Below, in pieces: positions 34,300-44,083 of a DNA stretch of 64,000 nt (positions are counted from its first letter, which is position 1; the number at the start of each line of letters is the position of its first letter). A program made the translations under genes and the position numbers. The notes beneath the pieces were generated by a model. The model was not told the DNA's origin, ran no database searches, and saw only the letters and a list, made by a program, of their open reading frames with translations. This DNA is from Bacillus thuringiensis (GTDB lineage: Bacteria; Bacillota; Bacilli; Bacillales; Bacillaceae_G): positions 1 through 64,000 of the forward strand of contig NZ_CP012103.1 in the NCBI RefSeq assembly GCF_001182785.1, given 5' to 3'.

Positions 34300-36882
34300 A
34301 TGTATAGTGAAAAGATATCAATCAAATATAAATTAGCTGAAAAAGAAGTACTCATTCCATTGAGTGCTTTTTTGTTTGTTGGAATGTTTTTGATCGCTAA
34401 TTTTTTACTCAACTTATCTTTAGAGCTGATAGAAACAACATTTAGTGATTTATTACATCCTAAACCATTTCATATGGAGGTAGGATTTCTTTTTCAGATG
34501 CCAATTGCAGAACATCCAATTTACTACATGCTTGTTTTCCTTGTAGTGATTGGAACTATAGCGAGAACAGTGTACAAATTGAAATCTTCCTTTAAAAACT
34601 TAAATAATCATCAGAAAGGATCTAGTCGTTTTACAACAGTTGAAGAGTTGAAAAAGCAGTATAGAGCTGTACCGGATCGAGAGGAATCATTTAAAGGTGG
34701 CGGTGGTGTTGTTATCTCTCGATTAGGTGACAAGGTATTTATTGATGATAGTCCGGTAAATAATTTAATCATTGGTACAACACGCTCTGGTAAAGGGGAA
34801 ACCTTTGTATTTCCTACAATTGATGTCTATTCTAGAGCGGAACATAAACCCTCCCTAATTTTTAATGATCCAAAAGGGGAGCTCTTCAGTGCATCGAAAG
34901 AAACGCTGGAAGAACGAGGCTATCACATTGAAGTTTTGAACCTGTTAACTCCACTTGATTCTATGAGTTATAACTTATTGCAGCTTGTTAAAGATGCCTA
35001 TAAAGATGGAGATTATTCAACGGCACAGGCATTATGTAAGACGCTCTCACACACTTTGTATTACAACCCAACTGTAAAAGATCCTTTTTGGCAACAGTGC
35101 GCTATGAGCTTGTGTAACGCCATGATATTAGCCGTTACAGATAAATGTATTGCGGAGGGTACAGAAGAAAAAATCACAATGTATGCAGTTGCAAATATGT
35201 TATCAGAACTTGGTTCAAAAGAGGTAATCATAGATCCGGAAGCAGATCCACAAAATGCATTAGATTTATACTTTGAAGGTTTACCAGCGGATAGTGTTGC
35301 CAAGATGCAATATGCAACCTCAAACTTCTCGAAAGGAACGACACGAGGCGGAATTTTCACTCAAACAATGAACGGACTTTCTATTTTTACATTTGATGAA
35401 ATTGCTAAAATGACAGCGGAAAACAGTGTGGATTTAAAACGTGTCGGTTTTGGAAAAACAATAAAAGGAAAAGTAGCACCTAGAAAACGAGTAGAAATTG
35501 TATTTCCAGATGGCTCAAAGGAGTCTATCAAGGCAGATATTACAGGACGTTTTGCATTAGATTTTAAGCAAGTAATACAAGTTGGAGATACCATTCAATG
35601 TAATGAAAAGGAAGATCCTCAAACGAAAACATCTATTTCTATTACAAAAATAGATGAAAAAACGGGTCATACAGAATTTAAAGTAGTAGAAGAACATGAA
35701 GATATGAAAATAACAAAAGTGGATTATTTCAATAAACCAGTTGCTATTTTTATGATTACGCCAGACTTTGATTCTTCGAACCATGTGATTGCTTCTATTT
35801 TTGTAAGGCAGCTTTATTTTATATTAGCAAAGGGTGCATCCCTCGCTCGTGGAGGAAAATGTCACCGTGAAGTGATTTTTTGCCTAGATGAGTTTGGAAA
35901 TATGCCGAGTATTGAAGGAATGGCAAATATTATCACGGTTTGTCTTGGTAGAAATGTTCGCTTTAACCTTGTAATCCAGGCATATGCACAATTGAAAAAT
36001 AAGTATGGTGAGGATGCAGATACGATTGATGGAAACTGTGGGAATACCATCTATATTCTAACTAACGATCAAGAAACCGCCGAAAAAGTGTCCAAAAAAC
36101 TAGGGAATCAGACAATTAACCTACCTTCCCGAAGTGGAAAAGGTCTTTCTACTGATAAAAATAAAACGGAAGGTCTAGATCAACGACCATTGTTAACAGC
36201 AAATGAACTTATGAATTTTAAAGAAGGAGAAAGTGCCGTTATTCGTGTCATAAAACGTCAGGATAATAACAGAAAACGGATCAGACCTCGCCCGATTTAT
36301 AATACGGGGGAAACAGCCTTAAAATACAGATGGGAGTACTTGGGAGTAGAGTTCGATACAGATAAATCTATTTTAGATATAGATATTGATTCTCTACATG
36401 ATGATGTAAATCCAAAATCACTTATTGTAGATTTTCTAGGAGAGAGAAAAGCAGAACAAATTGAGAAAAAAACGTCAGAACCAGAACAAGTACAAGAACA
36501 AGAAGCTTCTTCTCAAATAGAGACACCGCAGCCAGTAGAAGAGCCAACAATGATGGGAATTGATGAAGAGATTCCGGAAGAGGCATTTCAGCAGGAAGAT
36601 AATCCGTTTGATTCCCTCTCCATTGAAAATTGGAAAGAAAAAACGGTTAACGAATTTTTCGAATCTGATTTAGCGGTTTTAAAACTGGTCGATAAGTTCT
36701 TTTTAGCGCAGTTAGGCAAATCATTAGATGAAGTTGAAAATCAAGAAATGGGCGAGTTTTACAGTGAATTTCAAATGTTAGCTCACAATGACCATATCGA
36801 CAAAAGTGTTTATCAAGCAGTCGAAAACAAGATAAATCGAATCTTGCGTGATTTAGAAGAAAAAGAACAAGTGACAAGTTAG
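34300..36882 (+). CDS. virD4: VirD4/TraG-type coupling ATPase
   Basis: 860 residues; ATG 34300 follows GAGGTGG. Two N-terminal membrane spans (near 18-45 and 72-92) precede the motor domain, with Walker A IIGTTRSGKGETF near 160 and Walker B VIFCLDEFGNMPS near 528. The all-alpha insert lies between (QQCAMSLCNAMILAVTD). A roughly 90-residue beta-rich insertion (APRKRVEIVFPDGSKESIKA) interrupts the motor near 390-470, unusual for the family. An acidic low-complexity linker (EQVQEQEASSQIE) and C-terminal helical domain, residues 770-860, may dock the relaxosome. It delivers relaxase-bound DNA to the channel. Followed by a terminator. Confidence 0.92.
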   Translation: MYSEKISIKYKLAEKEVLIPLSAFLFVGMFLIANFLLNLSLELIETTFSDLLHPKPFHMEVGFLFQMPIAEHPIYYMLVFLVVIGTIARTVYKLKSSFKNLNNHQKGSSRFTTVEELKKQYRAVPDREESFKGGGGVVISRLGDKVFIDDSPVNNLIIGTTRSGKGETFVFPTIDVYSRAEHKPSLIFNDPKGELFSASKETLEERGYHIEVLNLLTPLDSMSYNLLQLVKDAYKDGDYSTAQALCKTLSHTLYYNPTVKDPFWQQCAMSLCNAMILAVTDKCIAEGTEEKITMYAVANMLSELGSKEVIIDPEADPQNALDLYFEGLPADSVAKMQYATSNFSKGTTRGGIFTQTMNGLSIFTFDEIAKMTAENSVDLKRVGFGKTIKGKVAPRKRVEIVFPDGSKESIKADITGRFALDFKQVIQVGDTIQCNEKEDPQTKTSISITKIDEKTGHTEFKVVEEHEDMKITKVDYFNKPVAIFMITPDFDSSNHVIASIFVRQLYFILAKGASLARGGKCHREVIFCLDEFGNMPSIEGMANIITVCLGRNVRFNLVIQAYAQLKNKYGEDADTIDGNCGNTIYILTNDQETAEKVSKKLGNQTINLPSRSGKGLSTDKNKTEGLDQRPLLTANELMNFKEGESAVIRVIKRQDNNRKRIRPRPIYNTGETALKYRWEYLGVEFDTDKSILDIDIDSLHDDVNPKSLIVDFLGERKAEQIEKKTSEPEQVQEQEASSQIETPQPVEEPTMMGIDEEIPEEAFQQEDNPFDSLSIENWKEKTVNEFFESDLAVLKLVDKFFLAQLGKSLDEVENQEMGEFYSEFQMLAHNDHIDKSVYQAVENKINRILRDLEEKEQVTS

Positions 36883-36912
36883 AAAAGCACTCAAATAATT
36901 GAGTGCTTTTTT
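36883..36912 (+). terminator. Terminator after virD4
   Basis: AAAAGCACTCAA with TTGAGTGCTTTTTT, 4-base loop, starting at the virD4 stop codon. Confidence 0.85.
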
Positions 36913-36940
36913 GATTCCAAACATAAAGGAGGAAGAGGGA

Positions 36941-37150
36941 ATGTGTGTACCGACAATCACGGATAAAATGCAATTGATTTTAGATAGTTACTCGCCATTT
37001 GTAACAGAAGAAAATGAGGTCATTCTTGGTCTAGAAGATGCGGTTCTTTTCCTTTCAGTAGATCGGGAACAAAAAGGGAAATTGATTATTCGTATCGACA
37101 GACTGAATGAAAGGGTGAATTGGACAGCAAAAGAAGTATTGGGACAATAG
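36941..37150 (+). CDS. Small hypothetical transfer protein
   Basis: 69 residues; ATG 36941 behind AAAGGAGG. A compact acidic beta-rich protein (NEVILGLEDAVLFLSVDREQ, KLIIRIDRLNE). No membrane segment and no motif. Lies 23 bp before the VirB6-like gene, so probably co-translated with the channel genes. Confidence 0.65.
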   Translation: MCVPTITDKMQLILDSYSPFVTEENEVILGLEDAVLFLSVDREQKGKLIIRIDRLNERVNWTAKEVLGQ

Positions 37151-37173
37151 CAAGAATGAGAGGAGGGTAAATC

Positions 37174-39810
37174 GTGAAAGATAAAGAGATTTTAAAGGTT
37201 TTAGAATCGTTTTCGGATTATCTTCAAGTAGGAGACATCGTGAACTATGTATTGCGTTGGCTAGGATGGTTCCTAATTGTAGGTTTATCTTTAGTTGTAG
37301 ATGCTTTAGAAGGTGTGACAGATGCCATACTGGGGATTAAAGGATTCTTTAATTCACCAGAAATACAAAATTTTGTTGATATGTTATATCCATTGTTTGT
37401 TGTTCTATTAGCCATTTCGTTTTTATATATTGGCTACATGTTTATTATGAACAAACAAATGAATCGTTCTCAAATTATCGTCAATATTTTCGTAACATTG
37501 AGTGTACTTTGTTTATTAAGTACGGGTATGACAAAGGTCGATAAGTTCACCGATGATGCCATAGCGGTTGTGAAATCTGAACAAAAGGGTTCTTTAAGTG
37601 ATGAAATTATTAAGAAGAATATAACGGATGTTGCAGTAATAGATCAAAATGGATGGAAAAAGAAAGAGGATATGAATCCGAAAAACAATATTCCTGAAAA
37701 AAATATTAGACAGATAGATATTACTGAAAAAATAGATAAAGATTTTGCGTTCACAAAGGATAAAAATTTATCGGATGATGGTCAGAAAATTTTGCAGAAT
37801 AAAAGAGTTATGGATGCGTTAGGAGTCGCATCTTTAGCTGAATTAAAAGATGGATGGTTTGATTTCTTTCCAGAAAAGTATTATCGCTGGCATTGGAATT
37901 TTTGGAACATATTCTTTACTTTACTGATAACAGGATTAACTTTGTTGTTAGTAAGTATTAAATTAGCTAGATTATTTTATGAATTGTCTTTTAACTATTT
38001 GTTAGCAAATATATTAGCACCAGCCGATGTTGCGAATGGTCAAAAGTTAAAAGCTGTATTATCTAATATCCTCAATATATTTATAGCAACGATTATGATA
38101 TTCCTATCTTTGAAGCTATACCTAATAGGAACAGCTTTTCTTCATGACAAATTAAATGGTGTACCGTATCTGATTGCTTTAGCCGCATTTAGTATGGCTG
38201 TTCTAGATGGTCCAGCAGCCGTAGAAAGGTTATTCGGTATAGATATTGGATTAAAGAGTAGTTGGGGCATGTTAGTAGGTGGTTTCGCACTTGGTAAAGG
38301 AATTGGCAGTCTCGCAAATTCAAAACCTATGAAGAGTCTCGGAAATATGATTGGAAAAGGGGCGAAAGGTGCAGCAGAAGGAACTGGTGTTGCAGCAGCT
38401 AAAACAGCAAGTGCGGCAGCGATGGCAACAGGTGGCGTGGCAGGGCTTATAAGCGGTTTGAAAAAAGGGAATGAATCTGAAAATAAAGAGTCCTTGCAAG
38501 ATCAAATGAAAAAAGCGGATCAGAAAAAAGCAAATGGTAATGATTTAGCAAAAAAAGAAAAAGAAAAAGAAAAAGAAAAAGGTAACTTAAATAAGGAAGA
38601 AGATAAAAAGAATGGTGGTATGCCATCACTTCAAGAAGACATGAAAAAAGAAGGGAATGAAAATCTAGGGGTAGCAAATGGTCAAGAATCGGGAACAGCT
38701 AGTCTTCAAGATGAAATGAAAGAAGCTGGAAAAGCACAAGGAGCAAGTGAAGGAAGTCAAATACCAGGAACGGTAAAGCAAGGAGTGAGTGAAGGAAGCC
38801 AGACACCAGGAGGCGTAAGACAAGGAGCGAGTGAAGGAAATCAAACACCAGGAACAGTAAGACAAGGAGCAAATGAAGGAGGTCAAACACCAGGAACAGT
38901 AAGACAAGGAGCAAATAAAGGAAGTCAAACACCAGGAACAGTAAGACAAGGAGCAAATGAAGGAAGTCAAACACCAGGAACAGTAAGACAAGGAGCAAAT
39001 GAAGGAAGTCAAACACCAGGAACAGTAAGACAAGGAACAAGTGAAGGAAGTCAAACATCAAGCCCGGCACCAATGGAAACATCAAGACCAGTACCAAGCG
39101 GAAGTAGTCCGGCACCAGTAGAAGCATCAAGACCAGTACCAAGCGGAAGTAGTCCGGCACCAGTAGAAGCATCAAGACCAGTACCAAGTGGAGGAAGCCC
39201 GGCACCAGTGGAAGCACCAAGATCAGTACCAAGTGGAGGAAGCCCGGCACCAATGGAAGCGCCAAAATCAGCACCAAGCGGAAGTAGCCCGGCACCAGTG
39301 GAAACACCAAGATCAGTACCAAGTGGAGGAAGCCCGGCACCAGTGGAAGCACCAAGATCAGTACCAAGTGGAGGAAGCTCGGCACCAGTGGAAACACCAA
39401 GATCAGTACCAAGTGGAGGAAGCCCGGCACCAGTGGAAACACCAAGATCAGTACCAAGTGGAGGAAGCCCGGCACCAATGGAAGCGCCAAAATCAGCACC
39501 AAGCGGAAGTAGCCCGGTATCAGCCGACATCGTAACGGTGGCACATAGTAGCCCAATTATTCCTTATGAAAGTGATAAAGAAGTGGCAGCAAGTAGCAGT
39601 AAGGAAACACGGACATTGGGACAATATACAACGGATAAAGTTAAACATACGACATCATCAGTGAAACAAAAAGTAAGAGGAGTACAAGAACGAATTAATA
39701 CTTCTGAAACGGTACAAAATACAAAGCGTTTTTATCAAATGGGTCAAAATACGGGTAAAAGTTGGAGAGATATCGTGAGCAAAAATAAAAAGAATACGGA
39801 TAAAAAATAA
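37174..39810 (+). CDS. VirB6/TrbL-like polytopic channel protein with repetitive tail
   Basis: 878 residues; GTG 37174 after GAGGAGGG. About seven membrane segments lie between residues 28 and 400 (WFLIVGLSLVVDALEGV, LFVVLLAISFLYIGYMFIM, FFTLLITGLTLLLVSIKLA, IATIMIFLSLKLYLIGTAF). A large outer loop at 125-245 separates two groups. This is the plan of VirB6-type mating channel proteins of Gram-positive plasmids (EF1877/pLS20 p028 families). After residue 420 comes a charged KEKEKEKEK stretch, then seven 15-residue units of type GTVRQGANEGSQTP and about ten units of type APVETPRSVPSGGS. The tail is probably cytoplasmic or wall-spanning. Confidence 0.82.
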   Translation: MKDKEILKVLESFSDYLQVGDIVNYVLRWLGWFLIVGLSLVVDALEGVTDAILGIKGFFNSPEIQNFVDMLYPLFVVLLAISFLYIGYMFIMNKQMNRSQIIVNIFVTLSVLCLLSTGMTKVDKFTDDAIAVVKSEQKGSLSDEIIKKNITDVAVIDQNGWKKKEDMNPKNNIPEKNIRQIDITEKIDKDFAFTKDKNLSDDGQKILQNKRVMDALGVASLAELKDGWFDFFPEKYYRWHWNFWNIFFTLLITGLTLLLVSIKLARLFYELSFNYLLANILAPADVANGQKLKAVLSNILNIFIATIMIFLSLKLYLIGTAFLHDKLNGVPYLIALAAFSMAVLDGPAAVERLFGIDIGLKSSWGMLVGGFALGKGIGSLANSKPMKSLGNMIGKGAKGAAEGTGVAAAKTASAAAMATGGVAGLISGLKKGNESENKESLQDQMKKADQKKANGNDLAKKEKEKEKEKGNLNKEEDKKNGGMPSLQEDMKKEGNENLGVANGQESGTASLQDEMKEAGKAQGASEGSQIPGTVKQGVSEGSQTPGGVRQGASEGNQTPGTVRQGANEGGQTPGTVRQGANKGSQTPGTVRQGANEGSQTPGTVRQGANEGSQTPGTVRQGTSEGSQTSSPAPMETSRPVPSGSSPAPVEASRPVPSGSSPAPVEASRPVPSGGSPAPVEAPRSVPSGGSPAPMEAPKSAPSGSSPAPVETPRSVPSGGSPAPVEAPRSVPSGGSSAPVETPRSVPSGGSPAPVETPRSVPSGGSPAPMEAPKSAPSGSSPVSADIVTVAHSSPIIPYESDKEVAASSSKETRTLGQYTTDKVKHTTSSVKQKVRGVQERINTSETVQNTKRFYQMGQNTGKSWRDIVSKNKKNTDKK
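38730..39520 (+). repeat. Two families of coding repeats in the VirB6-like tail
   Basis: 45-bp units (encoding QGANEGSQTPGTVR) run from about 38,730 to 39,060. Units of 45 bp encoding SGGSPAPVETPRSVP follow to about 39,520. Within each family DNA copies are nearly identical, so copy number probably varies between strains. Confidence 0.85.
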
Positions 39811-39833
39811 GCGTAATCGTACGCTTATTTTTT
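39805..39833 (+). terminator. Hairpin after the VirB6-like gene
   Basis: AAATAAGCGTA with TACGCTTATTT, 4-base loop and a T run, at the stop codon. Confidence 0.8.
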
Positions 39834-39857
39834 ATTGTCGAAAAGGAGGGAATCCCG

Positions 39858-40145
39858 ATGAGAAGCTATCGGATTCCGAAGGAAATCAGTACAGAATTAC
39901 GGATAAATAAAGTGCTTTATTTAATAGATTTCTTTTTATTAATTGGTTTATTAGTTGTAACGATGATTCTTAGGAACTTCGTACATGAGTCCTTTCAGTT
40001 ACCATTTATTCTTTTCATGGTAGCTATTGCAATTATCATGATTTGGCGACCAAGTACGAATCCTCAAAAACGAATGTATGAAGTATTGATTATTACTTTG
40101 CTAAGAAGGAAAGGTGCATATTGCGCCATTGATAACGATCAATAA
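39858..40145 (+). CDS. VirB3-like membrane protein
   Basis: 95 residues; ATG 39858 behind AAAGGAGGG. Cytoplasmic start RSYRIPKEISTELRINKVLY, then two adjacent membrane helices (LIDFFLLIGLLVVTMILRN and FILFMVAIAIIMIW) and a short basic tail. Size, topology and place directly before the VirB4 genes match VirB3/PrgI-type proteins (DUF5592-like). Confidence 0.75.
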   Translation: MRSYRIPKEISTELRINKVLYLIDFFLLIGLLVVTMILRNFVHESFQLPFILFMVAIAIIMIWRPSTNPQKRMYEVLIITLLRRKGAYCAIDNDQ

Positions 40146-40159
40146 GGGAGGGATCACAT

Positions 40160-40969
40160 ATGGCGTTATTCAGCGAAAAAGATGTAGAGAAAGAAAAGCC
40201 AAAACAACTAGAAAGACCGAAGAAAAATGCATTTCGATTTAACGAAAAAAATGTAAAAGAATCAATTTCTGAACCAAAAGAAATTGTAAAGGTGGTACCC
40301 GACAAAAAGAAAGAAGAAAAACCAAAGGTAGAACCAAAAGTAAAAAAACAGAAGAAAGAAAAGCCAAAGAAAGACGATTCGAAAAAGAAAAATCCAAAAC
40401 TTTTAGGTTTTTTATCTAGAAAAAAGAAAGAAGCACCACCAAAGGTAAAGAAAAGTATTGCGGAAATTATGCAAATTGTAGACATGACAGAGGATGGCAT
40501 ATTTGAACTGAAAAATGAGGAGTTTTTAGAAATTCTTCAAGTGGAAGGTGATGATATGTTCTCTAAGAATAGCGACGAGCAAGCATTTGTTATCTTCTCA
40601 CATGCGTATTTTTATCAAGCCTACAAACAGTCCATTAAACTCGTTTTTTTAAACTTCCCATGTCAAACAACCGAACAACAACGATATATTGAGAAGAAAA
40701 TTAAAGAATGTACCAGTCCTTTGTATGAACGAATTTTAAATCAAAAGTTAAAAGAACTGCAGTTTTTAGAATGGGGCAGAACCAATCGTGAAGCCTTCTT
40801 ATTTATTTACGGAGAAACGGAATTAATCGTAAAAGAACGTGTAGATGCAGCAAAACGATATATCAAACGCTCTACTGAACTATTAGAGGTGGATGAAGAG
40901 AAAAAGTTAGAGCTTATGTTTAAATTGTTTAATCAAAATGCAAAATTAGGAACGAAAAATATATGGTAG
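40160..40969 (+). CDS. TrsD/VirB4-N-like cytoplasmic protein
   Basis: 269 residues; ATG 40160 behind GGGAGGG. The first 95 residues are a lysine-rich disordered region (KKKEEKPKVEPKVKKQKKEK). Residues 96-269 are folded (SIAEIMQIVDMTEDGIFELK, with later QTTEQQRYIEKKIKECTSPL). The folded part resembles the N-terminal region that precedes the motor in VirB4 proteins; in Gram-positive systems this is often a separate gene (TrsD type). The next gene, 15 bp on, is the VirB4 motor. Confidence 0.68.
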   Translation: MALFSEKDVEKEKPKQLERPKKNAFRFNEKNVKESISEPKEIVKVVPDKKKEEKPKVEPKVKKQKKEKPKKDDSKKKNPKLLGFLSRKKKEAPPKVKKSIAEIMQIVDMTEDGIFELKNEEFLEILQVEGDDMFSKNSDEQAFVIFSHAYFYQAYKQSIKLVFLNFPCQTTEQQRYIEKKIKECTSPLYERILNQKLKELQFLEWGRTNREAFLFIYGETELIVKERVDAAKRYIKRSTELLEVDEEKKLELMFKLFNQNAKLGTKNIW

Positions 40970-40984
40970 TAAGGGGGCAACAAT

Positions 40985-42922
40985 ATGTTTGCGTTCAAGA
41001 ATAAAAAATCTAAAAAAGAAAAACAAGAGGAACTAAAAAAGAAGAAAGGTTACAACCCCTTTTTAGTGGCTAGAGTTCAGCCGCAAGGGGGAATTAGTTT
41101 TAAAGAAAGTTATTTTCAAACAGGTGATGGATTAGGTACTTGCATTCATGTCTATGATTATCCAACAGAGGTAAATGATTTTTGGTTAGAGCAAATTATG
41201 AATATGCCAAATGTGATCACAACATTAGATGTCATGAGTGATAATCGAAATGAAGTAGTTGAATCAATTAATAAATCCATGAGTGAACAAAGTGTTCGGC
41301 ATGATACAGCGAAGGATAATATAGATCGGATCGATGCGAAAAATGAATTTTTAGAGCTGGAAGCTCTTTATACGGATTTGAAACAAGGTGAGGTCATGAA
41401 ACGTATTCACATTCGTATTTATGTTTCCGCTAGAACAATAGATGAGCTAGAAAAACAAGTAAAAGAAATCCTGGAAACATTAGAATCTTATAATTTTCGA
41501 GGAGCTGTCTTTTTAAATGAACAAGAGTATGAATGGGATGCACTCGTAACGAGCTTTGATACACAAAAAAATTATGTGAACCGAAGAAAAGGGAAAGAAA
41601 TTCCGGCAGTCAGTTTGGCTGGTGGGTGTCCGTTTCATTATTCTTATTTGCACGATCCATACGGTACGTATTATGGAACAACGAAAACAAAAGGAAATGT
41701 TATTTTTGATATTTTTCATAAAGACAATCAAAGAAAGAGTTATAACGGTGTAATGGTTGGAAAGTCTGGTGCGGGTAAATCAACATTGTTAAAAAAGAAA
41801 ACGGTGGATTATGCAAGTAAGGGTCACTTTGTTCGGGTATTTGATGTTGTAGAAGAGTTTACGGATACAGTAGAAGAGCTAGGTGGAAAGACAATTGCGT
41901 TAGATGGATCACAAGGTCAGATTAACCCACTTCAAGTATATAAGACAGCAGAAAGTGAGGAAGTCAGTTTTACCCAGCATTTATCTAAACTAACAATTAT
42001 TTATCGGTTCATTGCACCAGAAGCAAAAGATGATGAAATTAAAGAATATGAAAATTTACTTCGTAAACTATATATTCGTATGGGATTATGGAATGACGAA
42101 AAAGGAGCGAAAAATGAAATTACAACAAGAACACCAAACGAGTATCCCATTTTCTCAAACTTTTTATCTTTTGTTCGTGATGAATTATATGAGGATGTAG
42201 AAAATAGAAAACACCATGAGAATTTAGGAGAAAGCAGAAAACATCGTTTAGAGTTGATAGAATTGAATCTTGTAAATTTAGTAGAAGCATATGCAGAATT
42301 ATTTGATGGGCCTACTACAATTGAAGATTTCAAGAAAGAACAGGTTGTATCTTTTTCTTTACGGAATATATCCAGTTTTAAACCAGAGGTATTCCAGGCA
42401 CAGATTTTTAATGTGTTAAATCTCCTTTGGAATGAAATGATTTCAAACGGTGCGCCTCAATTAAAAGCCTTTAACAAAAAGCAACTTGCGTTTGAAGATG
42501 TAGTTCGTTATTTCATTATTATTGACGAGGCACATCATATTATAAATACGAAAAAAGAAAGCGCCCATGCGCTACAATTTTTAACAAAACTTAGTCGTGA
42601 AGATCGAAAATATTTTGCAGGTCTTTTATATGCAAGTCATACAATTCGAGATTTTGTACCGGAAGGATCTTCACAAGAAATGATTGACGAAATTAAAAAG
42701 CTATTTGAACTTACACAGTACAAATTTATTATGCAGCAAGATAATAACAGTTTAGATATGTTACGAAAAGTATTTGCAGGACAGTTAAGTGAAAGTGAGA
42801 TTGCAGCGATTCCACATTTGCCAACAGGGGATGTCATCTTAAGTATTGGGGCTGTAAAAAACATTCATTTTCATGTAGAAGTAACAGATGAAGAATTGAT
42901 GTTATTCGGGGGAGGTGCTTAA
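40985..42922 (+). CDS. virB4: VirB4-type ATPase
   Basis: 645 residues; ATG 40985 behind AGGGGG. N-terminal region to residue 240, then Walker A GVMVGKSGAGKSTLL near 258 and Walker B RYFIIIDEAHHII near 510. A late conserved stretch (FIMQQDNNSLDML) and HLPTGDVILSIG near the end complete the motor. It energises assembly of the mating channel together with VirD4. Its stop overlaps the upstream region of the wall-hydrolase gene. Confidence 0.92.
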   Translation: MFAFKNKKSKKEKQEELKKKKGYNPFLVARVQPQGGISFKESYFQTGDGLGTCIHVYDYPTEVNDFWLEQIMNMPNVITTLDVMSDNRNEVVESINKSMSEQSVRHDTAKDNIDRIDAKNEFLELEALYTDLKQGEVMKRIHIRIYVSARTIDELEKQVKEILETLESYNFRGAVFLNEQEYEWDALVTSFDTQKNYVNRRKGKEIPAVSLAGGCPFHYSYLHDPYGTYYGTTKTKGNVIFDIFHKDNQRKSYNGVMVGKSGAGKSTLLKKKTVDYASKGHFVRVFDVVEEFTDTVEELGGKTIALDGSQGQINPLQVYKTAESEEVSFTQHLSKLTIIYRFIAPEAKDDEIKEYENLLRKLYIRMGLWNDEKGAKNEITTRTPNEYPIFSNFLSFVRDELYEDVENRKHHENLGESRKHRLELIELNLVNLVEAYAELFDGPTTIEDFKKEQVVSFSLRNISSFKPEVFQAQIFNVLNLLWNEMISNGAPQLKAFNKKQLAFEDVVRYFIIIDEAHHIINTKKESAHALQFLTKLSREDRKYFAGLLYASHTIRDFVPEGSSQEMIDEIKKLFELTQYKFIMQQDNNSLDMLRKVFAGQLSESEIAAIPHLPTGDVILSIGAVKNIHFHVEVTDEELMLFGGGA

Positions 42923-42926
42923 TACT

Positions 42927-44054
42927 ATGCATCTAGTTTTAAAGATTATACCAAAGAAATGGCTCATCACTTTAGCACTACTTGTGATGGGTCTTTTTTC
43001 TTTTCTTTTACTTGGAGTAGTAAGCATTTTTATTGCGGCAATGGGGAGTGATAGTGGAACAGACACGGGTGATATTACGTATACAGGTGAAGGGCAAGTC
43101 ATGAATGTTTCGCCCGAAGTTTTGAAATGGGAACCTACGATTCGGAAGCATGCGAAAGCCTTTGGTGTAGAACCTTTTGTTGCTTTAATGCTTGCTCAAA
43201 TGATGCAAGAGAGCGGAGGACGTGGTAGTGATCCGATGCAGAGTTCCGAAGGCGCTTTTAATACGAAATATTGTAAATCACCAAACTGTATTACAGATCC
43301 GGATTACAGTATTTGGGCTGGTGTACAGGAGTTTAAACATGCGATAGAAAGAGCCGGAGTAACGAGTCCAGGGGACATGGATCATATTAAAACAGCCCTT
43401 CAAGCTTACAATTTCGGGACAGGATTTTTTGATTTTGTTGGCGCAAATGGTGGTAAGTATACGAAAGAATTAGCCATCAAATTTTCACAACAACAATATC
43501 AAAAAGTGAAACACACAGGAATGTACCATTGCCTTAGACCAGAAGCCGTACCATATCAAGCGTGTTATGGCGATATTTTGTACGTTGACGCAGTTTTAAA
43601 ATATTATCAGCCGGGTTCTGTTGTTTCTGGCGGAGGAGGAAATCCAGGAAGTGGCGGAAGTAGCGGTTCAAAAGTTGCCGATGTAGGTCGCCAATGGATA
43701 GGGCGTTCTACCTATGTATTTGGTGGAGGACGTAACACAAATGACATCGCAAGAGGGATTTTTGATTGTTCAAGTTTTGTACGCTGGGCATTCGAACAAG
43801 TAGGAATGTATACCAGTCCGATTGGCGCTGTAAGTACGGAAACATTAAATAAAATTGGTACAAAAGTATCAGCAAATGATATGAAACCGGGTGATGTTAT
43901 TTTCTTTGATACCTACAAACATGACGGACACGTTGGTATTGTAATTGATAAAAATACTTTCATTGGATGCCAAACGAATAAAGGTGTTTCTATTGAAGAT
44001 TTAAATAATCCGTATTGGAAAAAAGTCTTTTCTGGTCATGTAAGAAGGTTCTAA
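42927..44054 (+). CDS. Bifunctional peptidoglycan hydrolase (SLT plus NlpC/P60), VirB1-like
   Basis: 375 residues from ATG 42927, 8 bases after GGGGGAGG (the in-frame GTG 42915 lies inside that site). One membrane span (residues 11-37) anchors it outside. A lytic transglycosylase domain covers about 60-200, with catalytic Glu in MMQESGG near 94 and the AYNFG motif. After a glycine-serine linker, an NlpC/P60 endopeptidase domain covers about 250-375, with Cys in FDCSSFVRW near 280 and His in HDGHVGIV near 331. It opens both glycan and peptide bonds so the channel can cross the wall, as in CwlT/TcpG-type proteins. Confidence 0.92.
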   Translation: MHLVLKIIPKKWLITLALLVMGLFSFLLLGVVSIFIAAMGSDSGTDTGDITYTGEGQVMNVSPEVLKWEPTIRKHAKAFGVEPFVALMLAQMMQESGGRGSDPMQSSEGAFNTKYCKSPNCITDPDYSIWAGVQEFKHAIERAGVTSPGDMDHIKTALQAYNFGTGFFDFVGANGGKYTKELAIKFSQQQYQKVKHTGMYHCLRPEAVPYQACYGDILYVDAVLKYYQPGSVVSGGGGNPGSGGSSGSKVADVGRQWIGRSTYVFGGGRNTNDIARGIFDCSSFVRWAFEQVGMYTSPIGAVSTETLNKIGTKVSANDMKPGDVIFFDTYKHDGHVGIVIDKNTFIGCQTNKGVSIEDLNNPYWKKVFSGHVRRF

Positions 44055-44083
44055 AAAATTACAAAAGTAAAGGGGAAATTAAA

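Noticed and set aside
32926..34321. Two long minus-strand frames opposite the PEKPT repeat (one Trp/Cys/Phe-rich, one Leu/Asp-rich).
   Set aside because: They exist only because the 18-bp repeat has no stop in any frame; no ribosome-binding site or plausible composition.
38665..39556. Several long frames on both strands opposite the repeats of the VirB6-like tail.
   Set aside because: Artefacts of a 45-bp, stop-free repeat; the VirB6-like frame explains the region.
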